The notes beneath the pieces were generated by a model. That model was not told the DNA's origin. It saw nothing but the letters and a program-made list of their open reading frames with translations, and did not search any database. From Citreimonas salinaria (GTDB lineage: Bacteria; Pseudomonadota; Alphaproteobacteria; Rhodobacterales; Rhodobacteraceae): 64,000 nucleotides of DNA. Of this stretch, positions 45,334-53,634 are shown piece after piece (the first letter of the stretch is position 1; the number at the start of each line of letters is the position of its first letter). Made by a program: the position numbers and the translations under genes. The stretch lies in assembly GCF_900107235.1 (NCBI RefSeq), contig NZ_FNPF01000010.1, forward strand, positions 1-64,000, given 5' to 3'.

Positions 45334-46270
45334 CTTCACCTGATCACCTCGACATTGCACCAGCTGCGAACACAACGGCGCCAAGCCGGAGTAGTTGCAC
45401 GGCGAAGCGCAGCCTCGTCGCGATGCCATCTCGGCTTCCACTGCCGCCTGCCCAAGCCTCTCATCAGCGGTCACCGGTCCCGGTCAGCGCGCCGCCGCAT
45501 TTGCGCCACTCCCTGGCGCTCGCGACAGGACCGCCCGCTGCGCTGAAGTCGCTGCAAACTCGGGCGAAAGTGGAAAACCAGAGGTGCGACGGGCCGTCAG
45601 GGGTTTACGTGCAGAGGGGCTACCATCATCGGCCTCAGGATCATGAAGTCCTACAGCATCGAGATCTGACCGGACGGCAGCCGTGCGTTCGCCGACGAGG
45701 CAGGTGCCCTTGGCACTTCGCCGTGACCCGCTGGCATGCGGTGATGTGGCTCGCGAAGTTCGCCGAACAGCGACCGGTAAGAGATGCGCCTCCGGCCGCG
45801 CCGCCAAGGGAATACATCTCGGACGGGTGGCGCGGGACGCGGAGCATCCTGGACTCCGACGACGTAAGGATCAGCGGGTCCAACCGTAGCGCGACCAGGC
45901 CATTCAGTGGCGCGGCCGACATCTTCACCCTGACCGGTGCCAACGGCCGGATCGCCTATGAGGTAGACTACCATGGCGTTCTCGGCGGAGCCGCCCCGAA
46001 GCGGAATGGCGAAGAACTCGATCGGCAGATTGGCGGCGGTATCAGTGGTCACATCGCCGAAAGTGACGGCCACGGGGGCGGTAGCCGCCCAGACCCTGTC
46101 CGCATTCGCGACATGCAGGCCGCGCTCTTTTCCGAGACGGAGGTCGGTGATCGTCCCGGTGTTGTCGACGATCTCGGAGCCTCTCTTGAAGCTTCCATCG
46201 ATCGACAGACTCCTCGGGCGAAGTGACGTTCTTCGGAGCGTGGTGGAATCGCTCGCAGCGCTGTTCAAAC
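45334..46270. other. 937-base stretch with ambiguous coding
   Basis: Frames are open on both strands. On the minus strand 45651-46268 starts with a sensible-looking FKRGSEIVDNTGTITDLRLG and NLPIEFFAIPLRGGSAENAM; on the plus strand up to 46226 the frame reads EYISDGWRGTRSILDSDDVR and HIAESDGHGGGSR. Third-position base use does not settle it, and no family, start site or neighbour helps. A decayed gene is the likeliest explanation. Confidence 0.35.
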
Positions 46271-46314
46271 GACCCTGAAACCCATTGAAGGGCCCGTTTC
46301 AGGAAATCGCGTTG

Positions 46315-46390
46315 CTGTAAAAGACTGCGTAATTCACTGCAAAGATCTTCGTCACGCTACAACAATGTGGGGTGACACAGTCTTTTACAG
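46315..46390. repeat. 13-base perfect inverted repeat with 50-base spacer
   Basis: CTGTAAAAGACTG at 46315-46327 and its exact complement CAGTCTTTTACAG at 46378-46390 lie in a 600-base region (46271-46872) where I see no supported gene. A second shorter hairpin, CCTGAAAC with GTTTCAGG, lies at about 46274-46303. The pair could be ends of a tiny non-autonomous element, a recombination site or a regulatory stem. Confidence 0.6.
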
Positions 46391-46872
46391 TGGTGCCCGG
46401 AAGAGGCTCGAAGACGTCGGAAGACGTGGGATCGGCGCAGCATCAATGGGTTAGCTGGAGCCCCCTGCCCTGCGGCGAACCTCTCTGGTGTTTTTCAGTC
46501 GGACGCGAAAACGCCCCGTAAGGGCCGTTATGTAAAGCTGGCGCGGCAACGGGCCGTCGCGCCCGAGGCACCGTTGGAACCCCATATAAACAAGCGTTCA
46601 AACGGTCGTGGAAGGGCGCGTGAACGAGCGGTTCAAAGGCCGATCGCGGCGCCGGAACTAGGAAGTAGCGCGACAAGTTCGCCTGTGACTTCCTAGATAG
46701 AGAGTTTGGCTGTGATCGCATACACTTAGCCATTTCAGTGCAGCGACGAAGCTCCGGCAAACCAGGAAGCGATTTCTTTCGCACCATGTCGGGTGAGGGG
46801 CGAGTGCCGCCGGCTTTGCCAGATCCATTTGGGCGACAGCGGCATCCGGCTGTCGCGACGGACCTCAGCTCG

Positions 46873-47733
46873 TCACGCTGCTTGGCCTTGGCGGAACCAA
46901 CTGGGCAACCTCAGCCCCTTTGATGGAATCAGGAGCTCGCTGCCCATCCTCTTCGACTGCACGGAATACTGGATTGCCAAGTCGAACTGCCTCCGTTGCT
47001 TGTATAGATCCGCGATCTCGGGGCAGTTGTCATAGGTCGTGATCCAAGGGATGTTCACGGACAAGATGCGTTGAGCGAGGTCTTCGTGGTCTCTCGCTTC
47101 GTAGAAGCTCGTGTAGAGATCTGATCCTTTCGCAAAGTACGGCGGATCGAAGCAGATCAACGACCGAGGCGGCAGCGCGCCCTCCAACTGGTCCACGAAA
47201 TCGTGCGCATCAGACAACGAGAAGTGTATTTGCGAGCGGTATTTTTCGATCCGACGCACGCGAGCAACGATGTCCTCCTTGTTGAACCGACAGTCCAGCT
47301 TGTAGTTGCCCTCTTGCTTCAGCCCGCCAATAACGCCGGCGCCCTTGATGATCCCCGACCGGTTTGTCCGGTTAAGGAAGAGCGCGGCGAAGCCGTACTG
47401 TAGTCTGGATCCTTTGTAGCCTGCCCGATACACGGATCTCTGCCGGTGCCACTCGTCTATGGTGACCGGGGTCGAAACGATCAAATCGACAAGGTCATCT
47501 GTCTGCTCCAGCATCGCATGCCACAGAGAGCCGATGGCATGATCGACGTCATTCAGGTGTAGTTCGCTGACGTGCCCGTTGAAGAGCAATGCCAATGCGA
47601 GCCCGCCCCCACCAGCGAAAGGTTCTGCATAGTGCCCGCCCTCGAGCCGATTCAGGCGAAGGATGTCGACCACTAGCGGGATTAGCGAACTCTTCCCGCC
47701 CGGATAGCGGAGTGGCGATGCGGTTCGAGTCAT
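46873..47733 (-). CDS. Dam-family (D12 class) adenine-N6 DNA methyltransferase
   Basis: The 286-residue enzyme has RYPGGKSSLIPLVV at the start, the AdoMet-binding EPFAGGGGLALALL (residues 37-50) and the catalytic DPPY at 196-199, in the order alpha class/D12. YGFAALFLNRTNRSGIIKG is the conserved middle block. It methylates adenine at a short target that cannot be read from sequence; solitary Dam-like enzymes and MTase parts of restriction or phage systems share this form. The ATG at 47733 is preferred to a TTG upstream. It follows a ParB-like gene on the same strand. Confidence 0.9.
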   Translation of the reverse strand: MTRTASPLRYPGGKSSLIPLVVDILRLNRLEGGHYAEPFAGGGGLALALLFNGHVSELHLNDVDHAIGSLWHAMLEQTDDLVDLIVSTPVTIDEWHRQRSVYRAGYKGSRLQYGFAALFLNRTNRSGIIKGAGVIGGLKQEGNYKLDCRFNKEDIVARVRRIEKYRSQIHFSLSDAHDFVDQLEGALPPRSLICFDPPYFAKGSDLYTSFYEARDHEDLAQRILSVNIPWITTYDNCPEIADLYKQRRQFDLAIQYSVQSKRMGSELLIPSKGLRLPSWFRQGQAA

Positions 47734-47774
47734 AGATGGCCGGCCGAGCAAGCGTTGTGCACTGGTATCATTCC

Positions 47775-49106
47775 CTAGGGCCTGGTGGAGATTTCATCAC
47801 ATACCGCCTTCAGAAAGGGCGCTATGACGTCCACATCGTTCGCCAACTGAGATCCATCAAAATGTGCTGCTCGCGGGCTGTGCTTCGTGGCGTTCCCTTT
47901 GCGTGAGATATTCTGCAAGGCTTCCCAGACGTCATCCCGCTCTCTTTTGTCGGTGAACCCGAGTGATCGCAGGCGGTCCTTGCCAAAGTAATCTTGGAAT
48001 TTCGCATCGCCACGGGCGTGCAGGGAAGCTAGTGCCTCGAGGATCGACCAGAACCCGACCGTGATGAGTGGTGTGTGTCGGCTTAGCGAAAGGTCGCAGC
48101 AGGATGCGTAAAGCGCTTCTAGCTTCTGATTTTTGACCTGCACCAGGGCGTGCTCGACATCGGCGTTCCTGCCAATCATCGTGCGCGGACGGATGCGCTC
48201 GTTATCGTCGGATTCTTCATCCTCGTCGCTCTCTTCTTCCTCCGATACGTCTTCCTCAACTTCATCGAAAGCGTCGGCAAGATCATACTTGTCGCAGAAA
48301 TCGTCGCCCACCCCGACGCTTGCAACCAAGTCCTTCGCATACTCGATGACATCGTCAGTATAGGCGCGTGAGGAGATCTTTCCATCCCTCACGTCCTTGA
48401 GGAACTGAGTGAAAAGCGCCTTGAAGTCTTCCTTCGATCGCTGGACCAAGAAGCGCCCATCCTCACCACGAGATAATCCGAGGAAGTTCCTCATTGCGGG
48501 ATTGCCGATGTATCGCTGCACGGTCGTCAGTTTTCTCTCTCAATCGTCCGCGCTTATGAGGCCGTTCCTCTCTGCCAGATCAAGGATTGCCATGGCGTCC
48601 TTGTTGCGGCCGCCGCCCATGGCACGTTCTTGTTGATCCGCAGTCCATCTCTTCCGCGAGCGACCATGAGCCTCACCGAGGTGCATGCGGTCGATCCAAG
48701 GTTTCGCAGCCTTCTTGTTCGCGAATACGACACAATCCACCTTTTGGGGAAGGTCTGCCTTACGTGCAGCACGTTCCAGACGCTTCACGACATTCGTTCG
48801 ATTGGGATGCGACGAAGGGATTTTCTCAGGGGTGTAGAGCAGCAGTAACGCGCACACCCGCCGATTCCCTTCGACAGCGACGTAAGATTTTGAGGCACCG
48901 GGCCCCTTCATCTCGACGACTCCAAGCCTGTCCAATGGGTTCAAGCCTTCTTCTGCGATGTCCAGCGCAAGCTCCAGTACCTTCTCTTTCTGTAGAAGGA
49001 AGGCGATCGCGTCCTCCTCGCGCTTCACAGGTTCATGCCTGTAGTTCTTTAAGTCCAGACGTAGACGCGCGGCCGGAATCTGCGCAGGCTTTCCTTGGTT
49101 CGCCAT
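47775..49106 (-). pseudogene. ParB-like N-terminal-domain protein, interrupted by an in-frame TGA
   Basis: From ATG 49106 the frame encodes 188 residues containing a ParB/Srx-like motif (KSYVAVEGNRRVCALLLLYT) and ends at TGA (48540-48542) after RNGLISADD. The same frame continues at once with ERKLTTVQRYIGNPAMRNFL and stays open for 250 codons to 47775, through an acidic stretch (EEDVSEEEESDEDEESDD) and a helical C-terminal domain (FWSILEALASLHARG, RKGNATKHSPRAAH). The continuous frame and the lack of a ribosome site before the internal GTG at 48521 suggest one 443-codon gene hit by a nonsense change. Alternatively two proteins are made. ParB-like domains bind or cut DNA; this gene is likely paired with the methylase next door. 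Confidence 0.65.
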
Positions 49107-49161
49107 TTAGTTCTCCCCGTTTCCGGCGAACTTCGCCTACCGCGAAGCGGCTGTCTAGGTT

Positions 49162-49253
49162 AGTGCCCGTCCCTTACAGCCGGCCGCTGCGGATCCTCGG
49201 GCAACCGCTCCGGCGCCTCGACCGCGTGCTCGATCAGCCATTCGCGGATCTCG
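49162..49253 (-). repeat. truncated copy of the 50.2-kb small gene
   Basis: These 92 bases match 50216-50307 at 83 positions. On the minus strand both code the same C-terminal tail (VEAPERLPEDPQRPAVRDGH and stop); here nothing matching the N-terminal half precedes it. The copies bracket the 280-residue membrane protein gene in direct orientation. The rest of 49107-49323 holds nothing I recognise. Confidence 0.85.
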
Positions 49254-49323
49254 GAGCAGCCGAACGTCGCATCCGTCTACTCATCTGGCCACCCGGCGGC
49301 TAGCACACGCTGCTGAACTACAG

Positions 49324-50166
49324 CTACCGAACTGTTGCGTCACTGTCCTGTGTAGGCCGCCTTTCCTCGTCGGTTTCTGGAGGAGTTTGACCGGCCACGA
49401 GAATATCCCTGATCTCGCGAAGTACCGCCGCACGTTCAGGACTATCACTAGCCTCCTCGATTACCTCGACCAGACGTTGCGCCGCTGCATCCTGGTCTTG
49501 CCTCAGACCAACGAGTTCCGACTGCAGTGCCTCCATGCGAGCATTCAGTGCCGGTAGCGGATCGGGGGGTCGGGTCAGCTCCGCGTAGATGATCGGAGCC
49601 GATGCGCCGATTGCGGCAGTGACTACAGCAGCGAGGCCCACCCAGATCGCGATCTTCGCCGATCGGTCGTTCGATGCAGCAGCGGATTCAAACTTGCCCA
49701 GGAACTCGAACGCGGCCGTCTGCAGGTTCACGCCGGTCTCGGCAGCTTGGGTGCCGAGTTCCTGGAACTGCTCGAAGCGCTTCTCTATCCGTTCGAGGCG
49801 CTCATTCGTCTCGACCGCTGGGTTCGGCGGAAACTTGAAATCGAGATGTGGGTGCCCGTTAGGTCTCGCTCGATCGGCCTCCCTCATCATGTCGATGATC
49901 TCTTGCTGCTTTCGTAGCGGCTCCGTGTATTTTGCGAAGTCGAGCCTCGGAGTGTTCAACCCAGCAATCGCTTTTCGAGCCTGTTCAACGGATTGAGAAA
50001 TGTTCTTTGCCACCTGCGGATCAACGTTCCGCGACGCCGTCTCGGTCCCGTGCCTTCCTGCGAGGTTGTCCAGGTCGAGCGTAACTCTGCGTGGACCTCC
50101 GCTACCGCTGCGATGGCTGTCGTCATTGGCAATTGCATCCGTTTTCGGCTTCTCGCTGTCTGCCAT
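49324..50166 (-). CDS. membrane-anchored hypothetical protein
   Basis: A 280-residue protein, not recognised. The first 170 residues are polar and contain a helical stretch (QSVEQARKAIAGLN, ETNERLERIEKRFEQFQELG). One membrane segment (IAIWVGLAAVVTAAIGASAP) is at about 182-201, followed by a coiled coil (LNARMEALQSELVGLRQDQD) and an acidic tail. Such an architecture occurs in phage-borne and island sensor or anchor proteins. The ATG at 50166 begins the low-complexity head; the longer frame overlaps the neighbour gene. It lies between two copies of a 92-base repeat. Confidence 0.6.
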   Translation of the reverse strand: MADSEKPKTDAIANDDSHRSGSGGPRRVTLDLDNLAGRHGTETASRNVDPQVAKNISQSVEQARKAIAGLNTPRLDFAKYTEPLRKQQEIIDMMREADRARPNGHPHLDFKFPPNPAVETNERLERIEKRFEQFQELGTQAAETGVNLQTAAFEFLGKFESAAASNDRSAKIAIWVGLAAVVTAAIGASAPIIYAELTRPPDPLPALNARMEALQSELVGLRQDQDAAAQRLVEVIEEASDSPERAAVLREIRDILVAGQTPPETDEERRPTQDSDATVR

Positions 50167-50213
50167 TCCTGAACCTACCCCGCCGTACTTGACCCGTCTG
50201 GGACCCTGCCCGC

Positions 50214-50462
50214 TCAGTGCCCGTCCCGCACCGCCGGCCGCTGCGGGTCCTCGGGCAACCGCTCCGGCGCCTCGACCCCATGCTCGGCAAGCCATTCGCG
50301 GATCTCGCCCCACAGCTCCGGGGCGCCTCTATCGCGCCGGGAGAGGACGTTCTCGAGGCGATGCCGGAGATCCGGCGGGATGCTGTTTGGCCAGGGCATG
50401 CAGGGAGTCCTTCGAGGTGTGACGGGAAAGGCGAGCTTGGTCGGTAGGTGATCGGCCGACAT
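50214..50462 (-). CDS. 82-residue hypothetical protein
   Basis: Small acidic/basic mixed protein with a likely helical core (PPDLRHRLENVLSRRD, APELWGEIREWLAEHGVEAP). No family recognised. An internal ATG at 50399 (MPWPNSI) is an alternative start and may be the real one. A truncated second copy of its 3' end lies 1 kb downstream, so it has been duplicated locally. Confidence 0.55.
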   Translation of the reverse strand: MSADHLPTKLAFPVTPRRTPCMPWPNSIPPDLRHRLENVLSRRDRGAPELWGEIREWLAEHGVEAPERLPEDPQRPAVRDGH

Positions 50463-50477
50463 TTGCCTGCTTAAGCT

Positions 50478-50879
50478 CTACAGATCAGCCAGCAACCCGG
50501 CTGATCTTCGGATCCGTGGCGTATCAATGCCATCGTCGATGCACATCTTGGCAATGACCTCCGGAGAGTCGCTTGCTAGGACAACCGCGCCTGGCTCACC
50601 GCCAGACAACCATGTCATGAACAGCGTCTCGCCCACGTAACCACCTAGCGAGTTGCGGGCGTTCACCCAGCCGCAGACGTCGATCTTCTGCCCGTCGCGC
50701 TTCGCATGGATCTCCCCGAACTGCGCGCTGTCGGGATCCTTCAGCTTGTTTCGCACGGCCGCCTTCACAGTTCGGGCCTCGAAAAAGCCGAGGTCATCAC
50801 CCTGGCTTTGCTTGGCGATACCTGCGCCGAGCGCGAAGACGCCGACGATCGCCGCGACCACCGCTCCATAAGACCAAGT
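50478..50879 (-). CDS. small membrane-anchored protein with a DPxSA motif domain
   Basis: A 133-residue protein with an N-terminal membrane segment (YGAVVAAIVGVFALGAGIA). The rest reads VKAAVRNKLKDPDSAQFGEI then VCGWVNARNSLGGYVGETLF, a pattern found in small phage and bacterial proteins of unknown role (K-x-x-L-K-D-P-x-S-A-x-F ... C-G-x-V-N-x-x-N). It probably faces the periplasm. The ATG at 50879 has GGGTGGG upstream; an in-frame GTG four codons earlier is possible. Confidence 0.6.
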   Translation of the reverse strand, partial: TWSYGAVVAAIVGVFALGAGIAKQSQGDDLGFFEARTVKAAVRNKLKDPDSAQFGEIHAKRDGQKIDVCGWVNARNSLGGYVGETLFMTWLSGGEPGAVVLASDSPEVIAKMCIDDGIDTPRIRRSAGLLADL

Positions 50880-50963
50880 CATCTCACCCACCCCTTTGCC
50901 GAGCGTCGGAGCCTGTCGCTTCGGGCCCGCCTAACGATCAGAACGCTTGCCACAGATATTACC

Positions 50964-51761
50964 TCATAGAATATTTGAAACGACACGCCTAACGCGGCCA
51001 ACGATCGACACCCCCTCAAGTTCGGAATCACGAATGACATCGATGGGATAGTTCGGATTATCCGAAATGACTGCTAAGGCGGCTGCCAGCGGTGAGGTGC
51101 CGACATCCAGGGAAGCCAGCCTTCTTACAAAAGACTTCCCCCCCCGACTGAAGGCAAAGACTCCGTCCGCTGAGAAGACTCTGTCCATACAGTCGATTAG
51201 TATCAGAGCGCCGTTCGGGATCGTTGGCGCCATACTGTCACCGTTCATCTCGACCAAAACCGACAGATCGGGGTGAACCTGGTTTTCCAAGAGCCAGCTT
51301 CGGGACACCGCCAGCGCATCACGCTGCCCACCGTCAGCCGCAATCAGACCCGTCGGCTCCGAGGCGCAAAGATCCATGCGGTTGATCATCACGAAGTCCT
51401 GCCCTTCGTAGTGGAAATCGCCCCGCATCGGCCTTCCGAATTCGGATGGCTCGATTCTTGAACCGGTGCGGCGGGCCTGGAAACCGAGCCTTAGTTCGCG
51501 CTCTTCCTCTGGGTTCGGCGCGCGCCACTCCTCCCCAACGCGATGCAGCAGCTTGTGGTCTTCGCCGTACAGGAGCCAGTCGGCACTGACACCGAACCGT
51601 TCAGACAGTTTCCGCAGGAAATTGCGGGACGGCTCGCTTCGTCCAGCTTCGATATCGCTTATGTATCCTTGGCTTACGCCAAGCTCGGAACCCAGCCTGC
51701 GCTGAGACAGCTTTTGCTGTCCCCTCCATGCCTTGAGTCGTTGACCGTAATCCGCGTTCAT
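50964..51761 (-). CDS. phage repressor, XRE HTH plus S24 peptidase domain
   Basis: A 265-residue CI/LexA-type repressor. The helix-turn-helix is at about 6-60 (QKLSQRRLGSELGVSQGYIS) and the S24 self-cleavage domain at about 130-230, with nucleophile Ser176 in NGDSM and Lys209 in GGKSFVRRL. DNA damage would trigger RecA-aided self-cleavage and induction. Mu itself uses a different repressor, so this phage follows the lambda-like control found in several alphaproteobacterial Mu-like phages. It is transcribed away from the early operon. Confidence 0.9.
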   Translation of the reverse strand: MNADYGQRLKAWRGQQKLSQRRLGSELGVSQGYISDIEAGRSEPSRNFLRKLSERFGVSADWLLYGEDHKLLHRVGEEWRAPNPEEERELRLGFQARRTGSRIEPSEFGRPMRGDFHYEGQDFVMINRMDLCASEPTGLIAADGGQRDALAVSRSWLLENQVHPDLSVLVEMNGDSMAPTIPNGALILIDCMDRVFSADGVFAFSRGGKSFVRRLASLDVGTSPLAAALAVISDNPNYPIDVIRDSELEGVSIVGRVRRVVSNIL

Positions 51762-51857
51762 CTGCGCAGCTTCTCGTTGACACGACCGTTAATAACGTTC
51801 AAAACTGAGAATGAACGCAAATCACGGTCGAGCATACACAATTTATGGTTCAAGCAT
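51762..51857. promoter_or_regulatory. divergent promoter/operator region of the prophage
   Basis: The 96 bases between the repressor start and the first early gene are AT-rich. They contain TTGACACGACCG and the near-palindromes CGTTAATAACG and AACGTTC...GAATGAACG, plausible repressor and Ner-like operators. Exact sites are not defined. Confidence 0.5.
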
Positions 51858-52115
51858 ATGGCTGAAAAAAAGAGCTACATCCAGCCGGGGCCCATCTTCT
51901 ATGACGTGTTCCTGGGATACCTGAGAGTGATGGGCACCAATCTTAAAGAATGGTGCGTGCCGCACGGCGTGGCGGGAACGAACGCGAAGGCCGCCGCCAC
52001 AGGCGCCTGGAATGGCCCCAAAGCCAAGGAACTTCGTGAGCGCATGATCGAAACGGTCGGGCGCGACACGTTCGAAAAGCTCTATGCGGAGCGCATCCGG
52101 CAAGAGGTCGCGTGA
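51858..52115 (+). CDS. first early protein, Ner-like candidate
   Basis: An 85-residue basic protein: YIQPGPIFYDVFLGYLRVMG then LKEWCVPHGVAGTNAKAAAT GAWNGPKAKELRERMIETVG pattern. The segment LKEWCVPHGVAGTNAKAAAT looks like a helix-turn-helix. Its place as first gene opposite the repressor is that of Ner/Cro in Mu-like phages, so a role in switching off the repressor is inferred. Its stop overlaps the next start. Confidence 0.65.
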   Translation: MAEKKSYIQPGPIFYDVFLGYLRVMGTNLKEWCVPHGVAGTNAKAAATGAWNGPKAKELRERMIETVGRDTFEKLYAERIRQEVA

Positions 52116-52414
52116 TGTCGGCCCCGTCCCCCCAACGATCTGAGCGAAATCGAGGGCGGTGCGAAGCAGGTGACAACATGATCCGGCTGACGCGCAAGGC
52201 GAAGCTACGTCCCGAACTGCAGCGCGAACTAACGCTCCTGCGCGCCTCGATCGCGTCGCTGCGCCGGAGCGTCGGGCGCACCCCGCAGCTCCGCCCAGTC
52301 GAAATACCAAAAGAAGGAAGTCGTCCGATGCCACACGGATGGTGGATCGTGCCCGGCACCCTGGTGTCCCTGCTGCTTTGGGTCGCCCTCTTCAAGCTGG
52401 TGGGGGTGCTGTGA
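52115..52414 (+). CDS. early small membrane protein
   Basis: 99 residues with a basic N-terminal half and a hydrophobic C-terminus (PHGWWIVPGTLVSLLLWVALFKLVGVL region). No family recognised. Coupled to both neighbours by ATG/TGA overlap. Confidence 0.5.
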   Translation: MSAPSPQRSERNRGRCEAGDNMIRLTRKAKLRPELQRELTLLRASIASLRRSVGRTPQLRPVEIPKEGSRPMPHGWWIVPGTLVSLLLWVALFKLVGVL

Positions 52415-52668
52415 TGCAGCGCCTTCCACTCCGCTCTGTATCGCACACTTGCATGCCGAAGCAGGTACGCCCGTCCCCTGACTCCGCAGGGGCACCAGGG
52501 GAGCCCGGGCCGCCCACAACTCACATCCTGCGCGCGGTCTGGAACCGTCTCTGCGAGATCGAGCGCCGCGTCTCGGACAGCCTGCTTGGCGACAGCATCG
52601 CCGGCATTTGCATCGTGGTCCTGGCCTGCGCCGCGACCGTGCTGGTGCCTCTGATCTTCGGGCATTGA
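52414..52668 (+). CDS. early small protein with C-terminal membrane helix
   Basis: 84 residues; a proline-rich middle, an amphipathic helix (ILRAVWNRLCEIERRVSD) and a terminal hydrophobic segment (IAGICIVVLACAATVLVPLI). Starts at the ATG overlapping the previous stop. Function unknown. Confidence 0.5.
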   Translation: MQRLPLRSVSHTCMPKQVRPSPDSAGAPGEPGPPTTHILRAVWNRLCEIERRVSDSLLGDSIAGICIVVLACAATVLVPLIFGH

Positions 52669-52679
52669 AGGGGGCTTTG

Positions 52680-52946
52680 ATGGACGTTCAAAGCGAGTTC
52701 CGCGTGGGCAAGGCCGGGCAATATTGGGCGGTCTTCCGCGGCGCGCACCGGGTCAGTCCGACATACGTGAGGCACGAGGAAGCCGAGGATCGCCGGCAGC
52801 GCCTGGCGCGCCGCGCCGCCAGCAAGATGCGTCCCTGCATCAGCTGCAGCGCCCTCTTTCGGTCGGAAGGACCGCACCACCGCATGTGCCCTGGCTGCCG
52901 GACGAAGTCCGCGTCAGCTGACTGGATGTCGAGGGAAGTCCTGTGA
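52680..52946 (+). CDS. early protein with a zinc-finger-like C-terminus
   Basis: 88 residues: SEFRVGKAGQYWAVFRGAHR, a basic stretch, then CISC, 13 residues later CPGC, a likely zinc-binding knuckle. GGGGG precedes the ATG at 52680. Possibly nucleic-acid binding; not recognised. Confidence 0.5.
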   Translation: MDVQSEFRVGKAGQYWAVFRGAHRVSPTYVRHEEAEDRRQRLARRAASKMRPCISCSALFRSEGPHHRMCPGCRTKSASADWMSREVL

Positions 52947-53182
52947 AGCACGCCTCGATCAAGTCCGCCCGCCTGGCGCGCCTGACCAAGATGTTGAGCG
53001 ACCGCCGCGAGCATTCGACGCTCGAGATTATGGAGCGCGCCAAGATCGCAGCCGTGTCCGCCTGCATCTCGGAGCTTCGCTGCCTGGGCGCGGAGATCGC
53101 CTGCAGCAAGCGGCACGACGGGCCGAACGGCGAGCCGCGCTGGTACTACCGCATGACGAAAGGGCCGCGAAAGAATGGCTAA
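52943..53182 (+). CDS. early winged-helix protein
   Basis: 79 residues, starting with GTG overlapping the preceding stop. ARLTKMLSDRREHSTLEIME and KIAAVSACISELRCLGAEIA form a winged-helix DNA-binding layout, ending with a basic wing (RWYYRMTKG). Small HTH proteins of this type recur in Mu-like early regions. Target unknown. Confidence 0.6.
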   Translation: MKHASIKSARLARLTKMLSDRREHSTLEIMERAKIAAVSACISELRCLGAEIACSKRHDGPNGEPRWYYRMTKGPRKNG

Positions 53183-53384
53183 GAATTCCCCTCCCACTAG
53201 CGAACTGCAGGGAGCCCCGGTCTTCACGCCGAGGGCGGTTGTGGAGGCGCTGACGCGCGAGCCGGTGCGCTCTCGAGTCGAAGATGCCCGCGTGTTCGAT
53301 CCGGCCAGCGGCTTGCACCCGTTTTGGGGCGTGCCCTGCACAACGCTGCCCGCCACGGTCGAGGAGGATCGCAGCGATGTCTGA
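53175..53384 (+). CDS. early small hypothetical protein
   Basis: 69 residues with APVFTPRAVVEALTREPVRS and no membrane segment. The start overlaps the end of the previous gene by eight bases. Not recognised. Confidence 0.45.
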   Translation: MAKNSPPTSELQGAPVFTPRAVVEALTREPVRSRVEDARVFDPASGLHPFWGVPCTTLPATVEEDRSDV

Positions 53385-53634
53385 TCGGGCAGGCGTGAAA
53401 AGGACCGGGCTTTACGGCGAGATCGACCGCGTGGCCGGTCTGCTGGCCGAGGTCGAGGCGGAACGGGACGCGTTGCGGGTTGCCGCTGCCGACGCCGACG
53501 CCGAAAAAGTCATGGGGCGGCACATATACCCGAAGCCAGACGTGCCGCCAGACCACCCATTCGCGGTCCTCTGCCGTCTGCGCGCCGCCCTCGCCCGCCC
53601 CGCCGCTGAAAAGGAGGCGCGCGCCAATGGCTAA
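53377..53634 (+). CDS. early small coiled-coil-like protein
   Basis: 85 residues: an N-terminal helix (LYGEIDRVAGLLAEVEAERD) and the segment IYPKPDVPPDHPFAVLCRL. GAGGAGG lies upstream of the ATG at 53377. Not recognised; overlaps the ParB-like gene by eight bases. Confidence 0.5.
   Translation: MSDRAGVKRTGLYGEIDRVAGLLAEVEAERDALRVAAADADAEKVMGRHIYPKPDVPPDHPFAVLCRLRAALARPAAEKEARANG

Noticed and set aside
46443-46787. 114-codon frame on the minus strand
   Set aside because: No start signal, no family match, arginine-proline-rich composition typical of non-coding high-GC DNA.
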